Positions 43,666 through 51,868 of a DNA stretch of 64,000 bases are shown here, piece after piece. The DNA comes from Paenibacillus polymyxa M1. GTDB lineage: Bacteria > Bacillota > Bacilli > Paenibacillales > Paenibacillaceae. A program made the position numbers and the translations under genes. The notes under the pieces were generated by a model. That model had not been told where the DNA came from and made no database searches. It worked only from the letters and a program-made list of their open reading frames with translations. Position 1 is the first letter of the stretch. Each line of letters begins with the position of its first letter. The stretch is from contig NC_017542.1 of the NCBI RefSeq assembly GCF_000237325.1, positions 363,001-427,000 of the forward strand, in the 5' to 3' direction.

Positions 43666-45840
43666 TCACTTTCCTGTTTCTTTTACTAACCGAAAACGGC
43701 CTTCTGTAGTATCTCGGCTGTTAGGTCCTGTAAAGACGGCAAATTCACCGCTGTCACTGTCGAAGCTCAAATCTGCATGATGATAGCGCAGCTGAGGCTC
43801 GGTCACTGTAAATTCCACTTCCTGGCTTTCGCCTGGGGCAAGCAGGACTTTGCAGAAATCTTTCAGTTCTTTCATTGGACGAACCGTATCACCGCTGATA
43901 TCACGGACATAGAACTGAACCGTTTCCTCGACTGGACGTGTTCCTGTGTTCGTTACCTGTACTCTAACAGTCAGTTCTTGACCGGGAATAAGGGTATCGC
44001 CGGAAAGCTGTAAGCTGTCATAGGCTACATCGGTGTAGCTCAGGCCATAGCCGAACGGGAATAAAGGTTCGTTCGGTATATCTAGATACTGGGACACATA
44101 GCGTTCTGTCGTGTTCGGATCTAACTGTGGACGTCCTGTATTAAAATGATTGTAATACACAGGCACCTGCCCGACCGATTGCGGGAAGGACATCGTCAGA
44201 CGACCCGTAGGTTCGGCATCACCGTATAACAAATCGGCAATTGCTGCGCCGCCTTCGCCACCAGGGAACCAGGCTTCCAGTACAGCGTCTGCTTCTTCGA
44301 TGACACCGTGCAGATCCAATGGACGACCATTAAACAGTACGGCTACCATTGGCTTATTCAGTGTCTTCAGGCGCTTCACCAATTCCAATTGGGCCTGTGG
44401 CAGGCGAATATTCGAACGGCTGCCTGCTTCACCACTCATATCCGAGCGCTCACCAAGCGCTAATACGATGACCTCTGCTTGACTGGCAGCATGCAGAGCT
44501 TCTGCATATTGCTCCTCTGTTATGTCGTCTACAGAGCATCCTGCCGCTACGGTGAGCAGCGAGGAGGATATTTTCGAATGGAACCCGTCGACAACACGAA
44601 TGGCTTCCTCTTGTGAACCGCTCCACGACCAAGAACCCAAAATATCGCCGCTCTCTGCAAAAGGTCCGATCAATGCAATACGTTGATTGCGATTCAATGG
44701 AAGCACGGAATCATTTTTGAGCAGCACGCATGATTTAATGGCTAGTTCTTTGGCAACCGCACGATGGGCTTCGCAGAACACAACTTCACGTTCACGCTCA
44801 GGGTCTGCGCCGCGTAGCGGATTCTCGAACAAGCCCAGCTTTTGCTTGAGCTTCAATATACGCATCACTGCTTCATCAACGAGTGCTTCATCCAGCTGTC
44901 CGCTGCGAATCAGCTCAGGCAGGTGTCCATTATAGCAGGAGGTCATCATTTCAATATCTACGCCTGCCAGTAATGCTTTCTTTGCTGCCTCCCGCTCATC
45001 TTCGGCGATGCCATGAGGAATAAGCTCTTTGATCGCGGCCCAATCCGAAATGAGTACACCGTCAAATCCCCATTCATCACGAAGCAGATCACGCATCAGG
45101 CGCTTATTGCCCGATGCCGCTACGCCTTCTACGGTATTGAAGGACGTCATCACCATTTCGCAGCCTTCATCTAAAGCAGCTTTGTAGGAGGGGAGATAAT
45201 ACTCTCGCAGCTGCCATGCGGATACATCTACGGTATTGTAATCTCGTCCGCCTTCACCGGCTCCATAGGCAGCAAAGTGCTTCACGCATGCGGCTACCCG
45301 CTCGGTATCATTCGTCAGATCTTTACCCTGAAATCCGCGCACAAACGCACGGGCAAATTGACTGTTGAGATAAGGGTCTTCCCCAGTGGATTCCATTACA
45401 CGACCCCAGCGGGGGTCACGTACCAGATCGACCATAGGAGCGAATGTGACGTGAACACCAGATACGGCTGCTTCCCGGGCAGCGATAGTAGCGCTCTCTT
45501 CTGCAAGTTCCATATCCCATGAGCAACCAATAGCCAGCGGGATCGGGAAAATCGTTTTGAAGCCGTGTACAATATCTGCCATAATTAAAAGCGGAATACC
45601 CAGACGATTTTTACTCAAATGAGCCTGCTGAACACGAATCGCTTCCTGAGCTCCTGCAAGGCCGAGCACGGAACCAACATTGTGAACCGTTTGCTCGGTA
45701 ATGCCGAGAGAAGCCATAGGACCCGTAATTTGGCCCTCTGTACCCGCTTCTTCAAAAAAGCCACCCACAAGCTGTAGCAGTTGGTCAACTTTTTCTTCAA
45801 GCGTCATGTTTTGTAGATAGGAATTCAGGTGTTGTTCCAT
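43666..45840 (-). CDS. GH3 family beta-glucosidase, cytoplasmic
   Basis: 724-residue glycosidase without signal peptide. The GH3 N-terminal barrel has LLIMADIVHGFKTIFPIPLA, DPRWGRVMESTGEDPY, ACVKHFAAYGAGEGGRDYN, and the nucleophile D266 in GVLISDWAA. The second domain is a alpha/beta sandwich (about 380-580, with LGERSDMSGEAGSR). A fibronectin-III-like C-terminal domain includes VTNTGTRPVEETVQFYVRD. ATG 45840 sits 6 nt from GGAGG. It would remove glucose from short oligosaccharides, including the sophorose left by the phosphorylase downstream. The gene pair is divergent from the ABC importer. Confidence 0.92.
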   Translation of the reverse strand: MEQHLNSYLQNMTLEEKVDQLLQLVGGFFEEAGTEGQITGPMASLGITEQTVHNVGSVLGLAGAQEAIRVQQAHLSKNRLGIPLLIMADIVHGFKTIFPIPLAIGCSWDMELAEESATIAAREAAVSGVHVTFAPMVDLVRDPRWGRVMESTGEDPYLNSQFARAFVRGFQGKDLTNDTERVAACVKHFAAYGAGEGGRDYNTVDVSAWQLREYYLPSYKAALDEGCEMVMTSFNTVEGVAASGNKRLMRDLLRDEWGFDGVLISDWAAIKELIPHGIAEDEREAAKKALLAGVDIEMMTSCYNGHLPELIRSGQLDEALVDEAVMRILKLKQKLGLFENPLRGADPEREREVVFCEAHRAVAKELAIKSCVLLKNDSVLPLNRNQRIALIGPFAESGDILGSWSWSGSQEEAIRVVDGFHSKISSSLLTVAAGCSVDDITEEQYAEALHAASQAEVIVLALGERSDMSGEAGSRSNIRLPQAQLELVKRLKTLNKPMVAVLFNGRPLDLHGVIEEADAVLEAWFPGGEGGAAIADLLYGDAEPTGRLTMSFPQSVGQVPVYYNHFNTGRPQLDPNTTERYVSQYLDIPNEPLFPFGYGLSYTDVAYDSLQLSGDTLIPGQELTVRVQVTNTGTRPVEETVQFYVRDISGDTVRPMKELKDFCKVLLAPGESQEVEFTVTEPQLRYHHADLSFDSDSGEFAVFTGPNSRDTTEGRFRLVKETGK

Positions 45841-45979
45841 CATAATCCTCCATAAGCTGTATGGTTGGTAGAACAGCTCTCTTTTTCAAATTCATGAGAT
45901 TTTTTGGATAAGTTGATTCAAAAAAGTGCTGAACAGGCTAATAGCTAGTATAGAAGCATAATATTCTGTTGTATTATTA

Positions 45980-45997
45980 ATCGAAACGTTTCTATTG
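45980..45997. promoter_or_regulatory. LacI-type operator, GH3/GH94 side
   Basis: ATCGAAACGTTTCTATTG; the core GAAACGTTTC is a perfect 10-bp palindrome. An identical 18-bp copy lies at 46173-46190. The 500-nt gap 45845-46344 holds these sites and promoters and no gene I can support. Confidence 0.8.
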
Positions 45998-46139
45998 TTG
46001 AACTCAGTTGGATTATATACGCTTTCAAATGGAGAGTCAAATGCAAAACGGAGGTCTTTTTATAGGATGAGTAGCGTAATAAAGATAAAATAAATGAAAA
46101 AAAGATGCGATTCTAAGTAAACAAAAAATAATATCCCTA

Positions 46140-46190
46140 TTGAATACGGTTTCAATTTGTTCTATAATGACTATCGAAACGTTTCTATTG
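46140..46190 (+). promoter_or_regulatory. Promoter and operator of the ABC importer operon
   Basis: TTGAAT (46140-46145), 17 nt, TATAAT (46163-46168), then the operator ATCGAAACGTTTCTATTG (46173-46190) at the expected transcription start. Binding there would block initiation. The copy at 45980 would serve the divergent enzymes. Confidence 0.75.
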
Positions 46191-46344
46191 ATGAGTATGG
46201 TCCTTAGGCTTTAAACATAATTGTTATAACGGTATGCTTTAACTGCTATGTATTTGCATGTATCAGAATTTTGCAAAACTCATGTATTTGAATCCGTTAT
46301 TATATTGCATGATCGGTAAACAGATCATCTCGGGAGGAATTCGT

Positions 46345-47598
46345 ATGATGAAAAGAACATTGGGGATCATTTTGGCAAGCACCTTATTACTGGGGGGGGC
46401 GTTGGCAGGCTGTTCATCCAAGGATGATTCGTCAGGCAAAGATGCAAATGGCAAGACGACCATCACCATGTGGGGCATGGGAGCGGAAGGAAAGCTGCTG
46501 CCTGAAATTGTAAAAGATTTTGAGAAAGAAAATCCGGATATTCACGTTGATGTACAGGCGTTGCCTTGGGATAACGCTCACGATAAGCTGCTGACAGCAG
46601 TTGCTTCAAAATCCGGGCCGGACGTGGTTCAGTTAGGTACATCATGGGTTCCCGAACTTGCGTCTGCGGGTGCACTAACAGACATCACACCTTATATCAG
46701 CAAATACCCTGAGCTTGAAGCGAAAAATTTCTTCGAGGGCGCTGTGGGTACGGCCCAATTTGAAGGTAAGCCAGTCGCTGTACCTTGGTACACTGAAACG
46801 AGAGTCTTATTCTATCGTTCGGACCTACTGAAACAAGTCGGATATAATGAAGCACCTAAAACGTGGGAGGAACTTTCCGATGCTGCTCAAAAGCTAGCGG
46901 CTCGGGGTAAAGGCAAATATGGTATCTCCTTTAGTGCAAAGGAGCAGTCCATGGGCTTTATGTTTGCTCTCCAGAACGGTTCCAAATTGGTTGACGAGCA
47001 GGGCAATCCGCTGTTCAACCAACCACCGTTTGTAGATGCTGTGAAGTATGTGAATACCTTTTTCCAAAATGGCTCTAACGCAGTGGATATTGGAATTGAT
47101 TCCGTTCAAGGTTTGCAAGGCGAGGGTATCGTTCCAATGTTTATCAGCGGTCCTTTCATGATTAAAGAAATCAAGAGCAAGGCACCAGAATTGGAAGGTA
47201 AGTGGAATATAGCGGAGCTTCCTGGCAAAGTAAACAACCTGTCCGTTTTGGGTGGAGCCAACCTTTCAATTATGAAATTCAGCAAGCACCCAGAGGAGTC
47301 GGCCAAATTCCTGGCTTACATGAGCAAACCAGAAACACAGCTGAAATGGATGGATCTGTCCAGTAACTTGCCTGCGACTACTAAATCGTGGGAAGATGCC
47401 AAACTGAAGAGTGATCCGATGCTTCGGACGATTCGCAAACAGTTGGATCATTCCGCAGCATTGCCGCAACTGGCCGCATGGGAAGAGGTTTCTCAACAAT
47501 TCATCAAGAGCTTCGAACGTATTTACCGCGGTCATGCCGATGTACAGAAGGAAATGGATGACTTTAATCAGCAGGCTGCAAGTATAATGAAAAAATAA
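46345..47598 (+). CDS. Sugar ABC transporter solute-binding lipoprotein, beta-glucan locus
   Basis: 417-residue extracellular lipoprotein. Signal with lipobox LAGC (Cys23), followed by a Ser/Asp/Lys linker and the family 1 binding fold: TTITMWGMGAEGKLLPEIVK, KENPDIHVDVQALPWDNAHD, GPDVVQLGTSWVPELA, and VPMFISGPFMIKEI. ATG 46345 follows GGGAGGAA; the frame from 46258 lacks a binding site. It heads an operon with two permeases, divergent from the GH3/GH94 enzymes and controlled by a matching operator. By analogy with the Listeria locus, whose binding protein prefers sophorooligosaccharides of three or more units, that is the predicted ligand. Confidence 0.88.
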   Translation: MMKRTLGIILASTLLLGGALAGCSSKDDSSGKDANGKTTITMWGMGAEGKLLPEIVKDFEKENPDIHVDVQALPWDNAHDKLLTAVASKSGPDVVQLGTSWVPELASAGALTDITPYISKYPELEAKNFFEGAVGTAQFEGKPVAVPWYTETRVLFYRSDLLKQVGYNEAPKTWEELSDAAQKLAARGKGKYGISFSAKEQSMGFMFALQNGSKLVDEQGNPLFNQPPFVDAVKYVNTFFQNGSNAVDIGIDSVQGLQGEGIVPMFISGPFMIKEIKSKAPELEGKWNIAELPGKVNNLSVLGGANLSIMKFSKHPEESAKFLAYMSKPETQLKWMDLSSNLPATTKSWEDAKLKSDPMLRTIRKQLDHSAALPQLAAWEEVSQQFIKSFERIYRGHADVQKEMDDFNQQAASIMKK

Positions 47599-47634
47599 TG
47601 ATCCATATCCGTCATTGTCAAAGGGAGTGAAGGC

Positions 47635-48519
47635 ATGAAAGGAAGCTCGCAGAAGCTTGCGCCATACTTGTTTATCGGTCCCTCCATCATCCTGTTAACG
47701 CTGTTTTCGTTGTTGCCGATACTACTGGCGCTCGTGATCAGCTTCACGGATATGGATCTGTCCGGACTCGTTAATTATGAAAGTATTCGCTTTATAGGAT
47801 TGGAAAATTACACGAACGTGCTTTTGGACCCTTCCTTTTTGAAGTCCATTGGTAATACGTTGTTCTTTGTCATCATTGGTGTTCCGTTGGTGCTGATATT
47901 TTCGCTCAGCATCGCGATCCTGATTAACATGGGTAAATCACGTGCTTTCAAAATATTCCGCGTCGTGTTCTATCTGCCGTCCGTAACGAATGTAGTTGCG
48001 GTCGCAGTCGTTTGGAGCTATCTGTATAATCCGACGCTTGGATTATTCAACTACGTACTTGGTCTGATGAATTTAGGTCCCGTCCCATGGCTGACCGATC
48101 CAACAGTAGCGAAAATTTCGCTGATTGTGTTAGCGGTTTGGCGGGGCATCGGCTTAAACATGATTATTTTTATTGCGGCTATTAAAGGGATTCCGGGCTC
48201 TTATTATGAAGCGGCACAGCTTGACGGGGCCAATACATGGCAGCAAATTCGTTATATTACGCTTCCGCAGCTTCGTTACGCTATTTTCTTCGTGTCCATC
48301 ACAACGATGATCGGCTGGCTGCAATTTTTCGAGGAACCTTTTGTCATGACCAAAGGGAAACCGCTGGACGGCACGCTAACGGCATCCTTGTTCATTTACA
48401 ATAACGGCTTCCAATTTAGTAAATTCGGGTATGCCGCGGCGGGATCGTTCATTCTGTTCTTTGCGATCATCGCGGTAACGCTGATTCAGTTCCGTTTGCA
48501 AAATAAAGCGGAGTCCTGA
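47635..48519 (+). CDS. Sugar ABC permease, MalF type, beta-glucan locus
   Basis: 294-residue membrane protein, about six transmembrane segments. The EAA loop is YEAAQLDGANTWQQIRYITL. N-terminal KLAPYLFIGPSIILLTLFSL and later WYLLYNP-like SYLYNPTLGLFNY are typical for CUT1. AAAGGGAG precedes the ATG; the gene is 36 nt after the binding-protein gene. It pairs with the next permease. No ATPase gene is in the operon, so a shared ATPase is needed. Confidence 0.9.
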   Translation: MKGSSQKLAPYLFIGPSIILLTLFSLLPILLALVISFTDMDLSGLVNYESIRFIGLENYTNVLLDPSFLKSIGNTLFFVIIGVPLVLIFSLSIAILINMGKSRAFKIFRVVFYLPSVTNVVAVAVVWSYLYNPTLGLFNYVLGLMNLGPVPWLTDPTVAKISLIVLAVWRGIGLNMIIFIAAIKGIPGSYYEAAQLDGANTWQQIRYITLPQLRYAIFFVSITTMIGWLQFFEEPFVMTKGKPLDGTLTASLFIYNNGFQFSKFGYAAAGSFILFFAIIAVTLIQFRLQNKAES

Positions 48520-48537
48520 TAGAGAGAGGTGATGAAC

Positions 48538-49392
48538 GTGAAAACAGCTGTTCAGCAAGCCCGCGCCAATACGCGCAGTGGTGAAAAAACATTTCAATGG
48601 TTCGTGGCGATTCTCCTGACTGTGGGAGGTCTGTTGATGGTGCTGCCTTTTGCGTGGATGATTTTATCCTCCTTTAAGACAGAGGGCGAGGTAACCAAAA
48701 TTCCTCCAACCATCTGGCCGGAGCATTTTACACTGGATAATTTTAAAATCCTATTCGATAGCATGGCGTTTGGAACCTATCTGACGAATACGCTGATCAT
48801 TGTCCTAGCTTCCTTCTTCGGATTATTCCTTAACGCCATGGCGGGTTATGGTTTTGCTAAATTCCAGTTTAAGGGCAAGGGCTTCCTGTTCTATTTGGTG
48901 CTGGCAACCATGATGATTCCAGGTCAAGTGACGATGATTCCCGTCTATTTGATTCTGAACCAGATGGGGTTGACCAACTCTATGCTGGGGATTGTCCTTC
49001 CTGGATTGGTGGGCGCGTTTGCGATCTTCCTCTTCCGGCAGTTCATGTCCGATATCCCAGAAGAACTGCTGGAGGCGACCCGTCTTGATGGAGCAGGTGA
49101 GTTCCGCACTTTTTTACAAATCGTGCTACCCATTTCGACGCCGATTATCGCGGTACAGGCCATCCTGACCTTCATCGGTGGCTGGAACAGCTTCTTATGG
49201 CCGCTCATTATTGCGAACGATGAAAAGCTGTACACCTTGTCCGTCGGTCTGTCACTGCTCAAGGGACAGAACGAAAGTCAATTTGCTCTGCAAATGGCGG
49301 GCTCGACCTTCATGGTCGTTCCGATCATGATTATCTTCATTATTTTCCAAAAGTATATTATCGAGAATTATACGATTTCGGGGATTAAGTAG
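48538..49392 (+). CDS. Sugar ABC permease, MalG type, beta-glucan locus
   Basis: About 284 residues with six transmembrane segments. The EAA loop is EELLEATRLDGAGEFRTFLQ; MMIPGQVTMIPVYLIL and GGWNSFLWPLI are MalG landmarks, and the tail ends YTISGIK. I place the start at GTG 48538, 8 nt after AGAGAGG; ATG 48532 and GTG 48529 are too close to it. It is the last gene of the importer operon, followed by a strong terminator at 49420. Confidence 0.9.
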   Translation: MKTAVQQARANTRSGEKTFQWFVAILLTVGGLLMVLPFAWMILSSFKTEGEVTKIPPTIWPEHFTLDNFKILFDSMAFGTYLTNTLIIVLASFFGLFLNAMAGYGFAKFQFKGKGFLFYLVLATMMIPGQVTMIPVYLILNQMGLTNSMLGIVLPGLVGAFAIFLFRQFMSDIPEELLEATRLDGAGEFRTFLQIVLPISTPIIAVQAILTFIGGWNSFLWPLIIANDEKLYTLSVGLSLLKGQNESQFALQMAGSTFMVVPIMIIFIIFQKYIIENYTISGIK

Positions 49393-49419
49393 GGGGATAA
49401 TAGGTGAATTGATAAAAAC

Positions 49420-49472
49420 ACAAAAACGGAGGACTTCCTAGTTTGAGCAAAAGAAGTCCTCCGTTTTTTGTG
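49420..49472 (+). terminator. Strong terminator ending the importer operon
   Basis: ACAAAAACGGAGGACTTC pairs with GAAGTCCTCCGTTTTTTGT around a 15-nt loop. It also marks the left edge of the AT-rich island that follows. Confidence 0.9.
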
Positions 49473-49554
49473 TATAAAAAAAATTCCTGGTCAGCTCATA
49501 TTCATTCTTAGAGAAGTTGCATCAGGATTTTGTTTATATATGGGGAACGGAAAT

Positions 49555-49623
49555 ATGAAAAAGTTAGAATTCAGATTGAGTGTTACGAAGGTGAATAAAA
49601 GTTTCGGTCTCCAGAATCATTAG
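49555..49623 (+). CDS. Very short open frame, possible peptide remnant
   Basis: 22 codons, ATG 49555 to TAG 49621-49623, with GGGGAACGGAAAT upstream. The peptide is basic (starts MKKLEFRLSVTKVNKSF) and lies about 130 nt before a degenerate peptide-maturase gene, where a precursor gene would be expected. It has no Cys, Ser or Gly-rich core. It may be a leader remnant or chance. Nothing else is supported between 49473 and 49752. Confidence 0.25.
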   Translation: MKKLEFRLSVTKVNKSFGLQNH

Positions 49624-49752
49624 GGTATGCATTACATTAACAACGATCGGCTTTTTTCAGCAAAGTGAACTATACTTTTTTTATATTTATTTGAAAATAT
49701 TTTAAAATAATAGGTTAACAAAATTTATATAATTACTTCACAAAAAGTATAG

Positions 49753-50306
49753 AGGGTAACGAATACATATAGTATGACAACGAACGGCACCTTGATTTCC
49801 AAAGAAATTGAAAACTTCTTATTAGATCATCATGTTTCTATTCAGATAGGTCTACATGGTGATCAAATGACGCACGATTTCAATCGATATTATCAGAACA
49901 GAAAAGGTGTGGAGCGGTCTCGCATATGCTTGCCGTTGATGTGCATGGTAATCTTTATCCTTGTCAACGATTTGTTAATGAAAAGGATTACTCTTTAGGA
50001 AATGTAAGGGAAGGGATGGATGTAAGAAAGAAGAGTGGCATGCTTAGTGAGATGCGTTTAGAGAAGAGAACTGTATGCGGAGAATGTTGGGCTAAGAATC
50101 TATGTGGTGGAGGTTGTCCTCAAGAAAATATGGTGCTTAGTGGTTCAATTAATGAGCCAGTGGATAAATACTGTAACTTTACTCGTAGTGCAATAATGGA
50201 TTGTATGAAATTGTATTTACGATTAACTAAAGAAGACAAGAAAAACCTGTTCTCTGCTAAGCGGCAGCGAGAGCAACTATTGGAGGATGCCTCATTTGAC
50301 AATTGA
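49753..50306 (+). pseudogene. Radical SAM/SPASM peptide maturase, degenerate
   Basis: Remnant of an iron-sulphur enzyme that modifies ribosomal peptides. The first frame encodes an internal strand-helix of the radical SAM barrel (YSMTTNGTLISKEIENFLLD, IQIGLHGDQMTHDFNRYYQN). The N-terminal CxxxCxxC cluster is absent. After about 49905 the reading switches frame and continues as a SPASM domain: CGAVSHMLAVDVHGNLYPCQ, SLGNVREGMD, then CGECWAKNLCGGGCPQ and a terminal Cys pair. The middle of the barrel, perhaps 150 residues, is missing at the join, so a deletion removed it. The protein cannot be active. It overlaps the start of the ATPase gene that follows, as in a formerly coupled operon. Confidence 0.82.
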
Positions 50307-51174
50307 TATTCAAGCTTTAAGTAAGTCATATGGTTCTCACCAAGTACTTAACGAGCTTCATTTTCACATTGATAATGGTATATTCGGACTGCTCGGAGAC
50401 AATGGAGCGGGTAAGACCACTTTAATGAAAATTCTTGCCACTTTACTTAGATTCGACCGAGGGGAAGTTGAAATATTCGGACATTCTTTGAAAAAAGAAC
50501 CTGATGCTATTCGTTCTTTACTAGGTTACTTGCCTCAGTATTTTGATTTTTTTCCAAATGTGACTATTTTGGAATCCATGAACTATTTTGCGGCTTTAAA
50601 AGGTATTCAAGGTAAACATCATATTCAAGAGGAGACATCACAGCGATTAATTGAGGTGGGACTTATCGATCAAGTTGATAAAAAAATAAAACAGCTGTCT
50701 GGGGGAATGAAGCAGCGCTTAGGAATTGCTCAAGCTATGTTAGGACAGCCTAAGTTGTTAATTGTTGATGAGCCTACGGTTGGACTGGACCCCAAAGAAC
50801 GAATTGCTTTTCGAAACTTGCTTCAAAATTATGGAGAAGACAGGATTATATTGTTATCTACTCATATTGTTCCTGACGTTTCAAGCACATGTGACAAACT
50901 ACTCGTTTTAAAAGAAGGCCGTTGTCTGTACCAAGGGGCTATAGACGATATGATTCGAACTGTCGAGGGTAAAGTGTGGTTGGTTGATGTTGGAAAGCGT
51001 CAATTGGAACAATTAAGCCAACAAGCTCGAATCACTTCCATTGTGCGGAAGGAAGGAAGAGTTCAGGCTCGATTATTGTGTAACTACCCTCCAGATTGTT
51101 GTACAGAAGTCACACCCGAAACGGCTAATCTTGAGGATGCGTATCTGTACATTTCCGATCCGGAGGAGAGTTAG
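50296..51174 (+). CDS. ABC transporter ATP-binding protein, peptide-cluster type
   Basis: 292-residue ATPase of the BcrA/ABC-2 class. Walker A GDNGAGKTT (34-42), Q-loop GYLPQYFDFFP, signature LSGGMKQR, Walker B LLIVDEPTVGLD, H-loop STHIV. The C-terminal 80 residues form the regulatory tail usual for this class. TTG 50296 is 9 nt after GGAGG; ATG 50287 abuts the site. It overlaps the end of the broken radical SAM gene by 11 nt and is followed, 4 nt later, by the first membrane subunit. The frame is intact, so transport or immunity may still work although peptide maturation is lost. Confidence 0.88.
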   Translation: MTIDIQALSKSYGSHQVLNELHFHIDNGIFGLLGDNGAGKTTLMKILATLLRFDRGEVEIFGHSLKKEPDAIRSLLGYLPQYFDFFPNVTILESMNYFAALKGIQGKHHIQEETSQRLIEVGLIDQVDKKIKQLSGGMKQRLGIAQAMLGQPKLLIVDEPTVGLDPKERIAFRNLLQNYGEDRIILLSTHIVPDVSSTCDKLLVLKEGRCLYQGAIDDMIRTVEGKVWLVDVGKRQLEQLSQQARITSIVRKEGRVQARLLCNYPPDCCTEVTPETANLEDAYLYISDPEES

Positions 51175-51178
51175 CAGA

Positions 51179-51868
51179 ATGGGACAAGTAATCAGAGCCC
51201 TAGTTCAATTTGAAGTTTTGCTTATGAAAAAGAGTGTAGTGTTTTTTATAGCACTAACGTTCTCTTGTTTTTTAATTCCTTTATTTTTATATCTAGGAGC
51301 AGGAAATAAGAATAACACGTTATGGATATTTTTGCATCATGGACAAATGTTCTTTACCATATTACTAATGCCGTTAATGTATTCTGTTCTTTATGATGGC
51401 GAGAAGCAAAAAATGATCTCTTCTGTTATTATGCCTAAATTGCCTAAAGGAGCCCAATATTTTTATTGTAAGAGTTGTGTATTATGGGGAGTGGTTTGCT
51501 TATTTCAATTTGTCGCTTTAGCTATATTTTGTGTGGTTCAATGGACGACTCATGGTAAGGCTCCATTCTTGATACTGCTTCATCTAACAGTAGCAGGTGT
51601 AGCAACTATGGGATATTCTGTTCAAATTACTGTCATATTGAACTTGCTCTTACGTAAACAACTGTATGTGAACATTGTAATGCTCGTTTACCTTTTAATC
51701 AGTATTACTATCAACTTGCCTTACATTTCAATCTGGTTTAATCCAGATTGGATTATTTCCAATTTCTTCACACAGTCGTTTGCTTTTGGGCGAGTATTCC
51801 TATTTTTGCTTATGTGGGTATTGATGAAAGTCAGTAATCATCTATGGATGGCGAGGGTACAAGAATGA
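51179..51868 (+). CDS. ABC-2-type membrane protein, first subunit
   Basis: 229 residues, six hydrophobic segments, no signal peptidase site. The first half has VVFFIALTFSCFLIPLFLYL and the polar stretch YDGEKQKMISSVIMPKLPKG, which fits the cytoplasmic loop of ABC-2 permeases. ATG 51179 follows GGAGGAGAG. The gene ends in an ATGA overlap with the next one. No close named relative is recognised. Codon use is clearly AT-richer than in the sugar operons on either side. Confidence 0.72.
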   Translation: MGQVIRALVQFEVLLMKKSVVFFIALTFSCFLIPLFLYLGAGNKNNTLWIFLHHGQMFFTILLMPLMYSVLYDGEKQKMISSVIMPKLPKGAQYFYCKSCVLWGVVCLFQFVALAIFCVVQWTTHGKAPFLILLHLTVAGVATMGYSVQITVILNLLLRKQLYVNIVMLVYLLISITINLPYISIWFNPDWIISNFFTQSFAFGRVFLFLLMWVLMKVSNHLWMARVQE

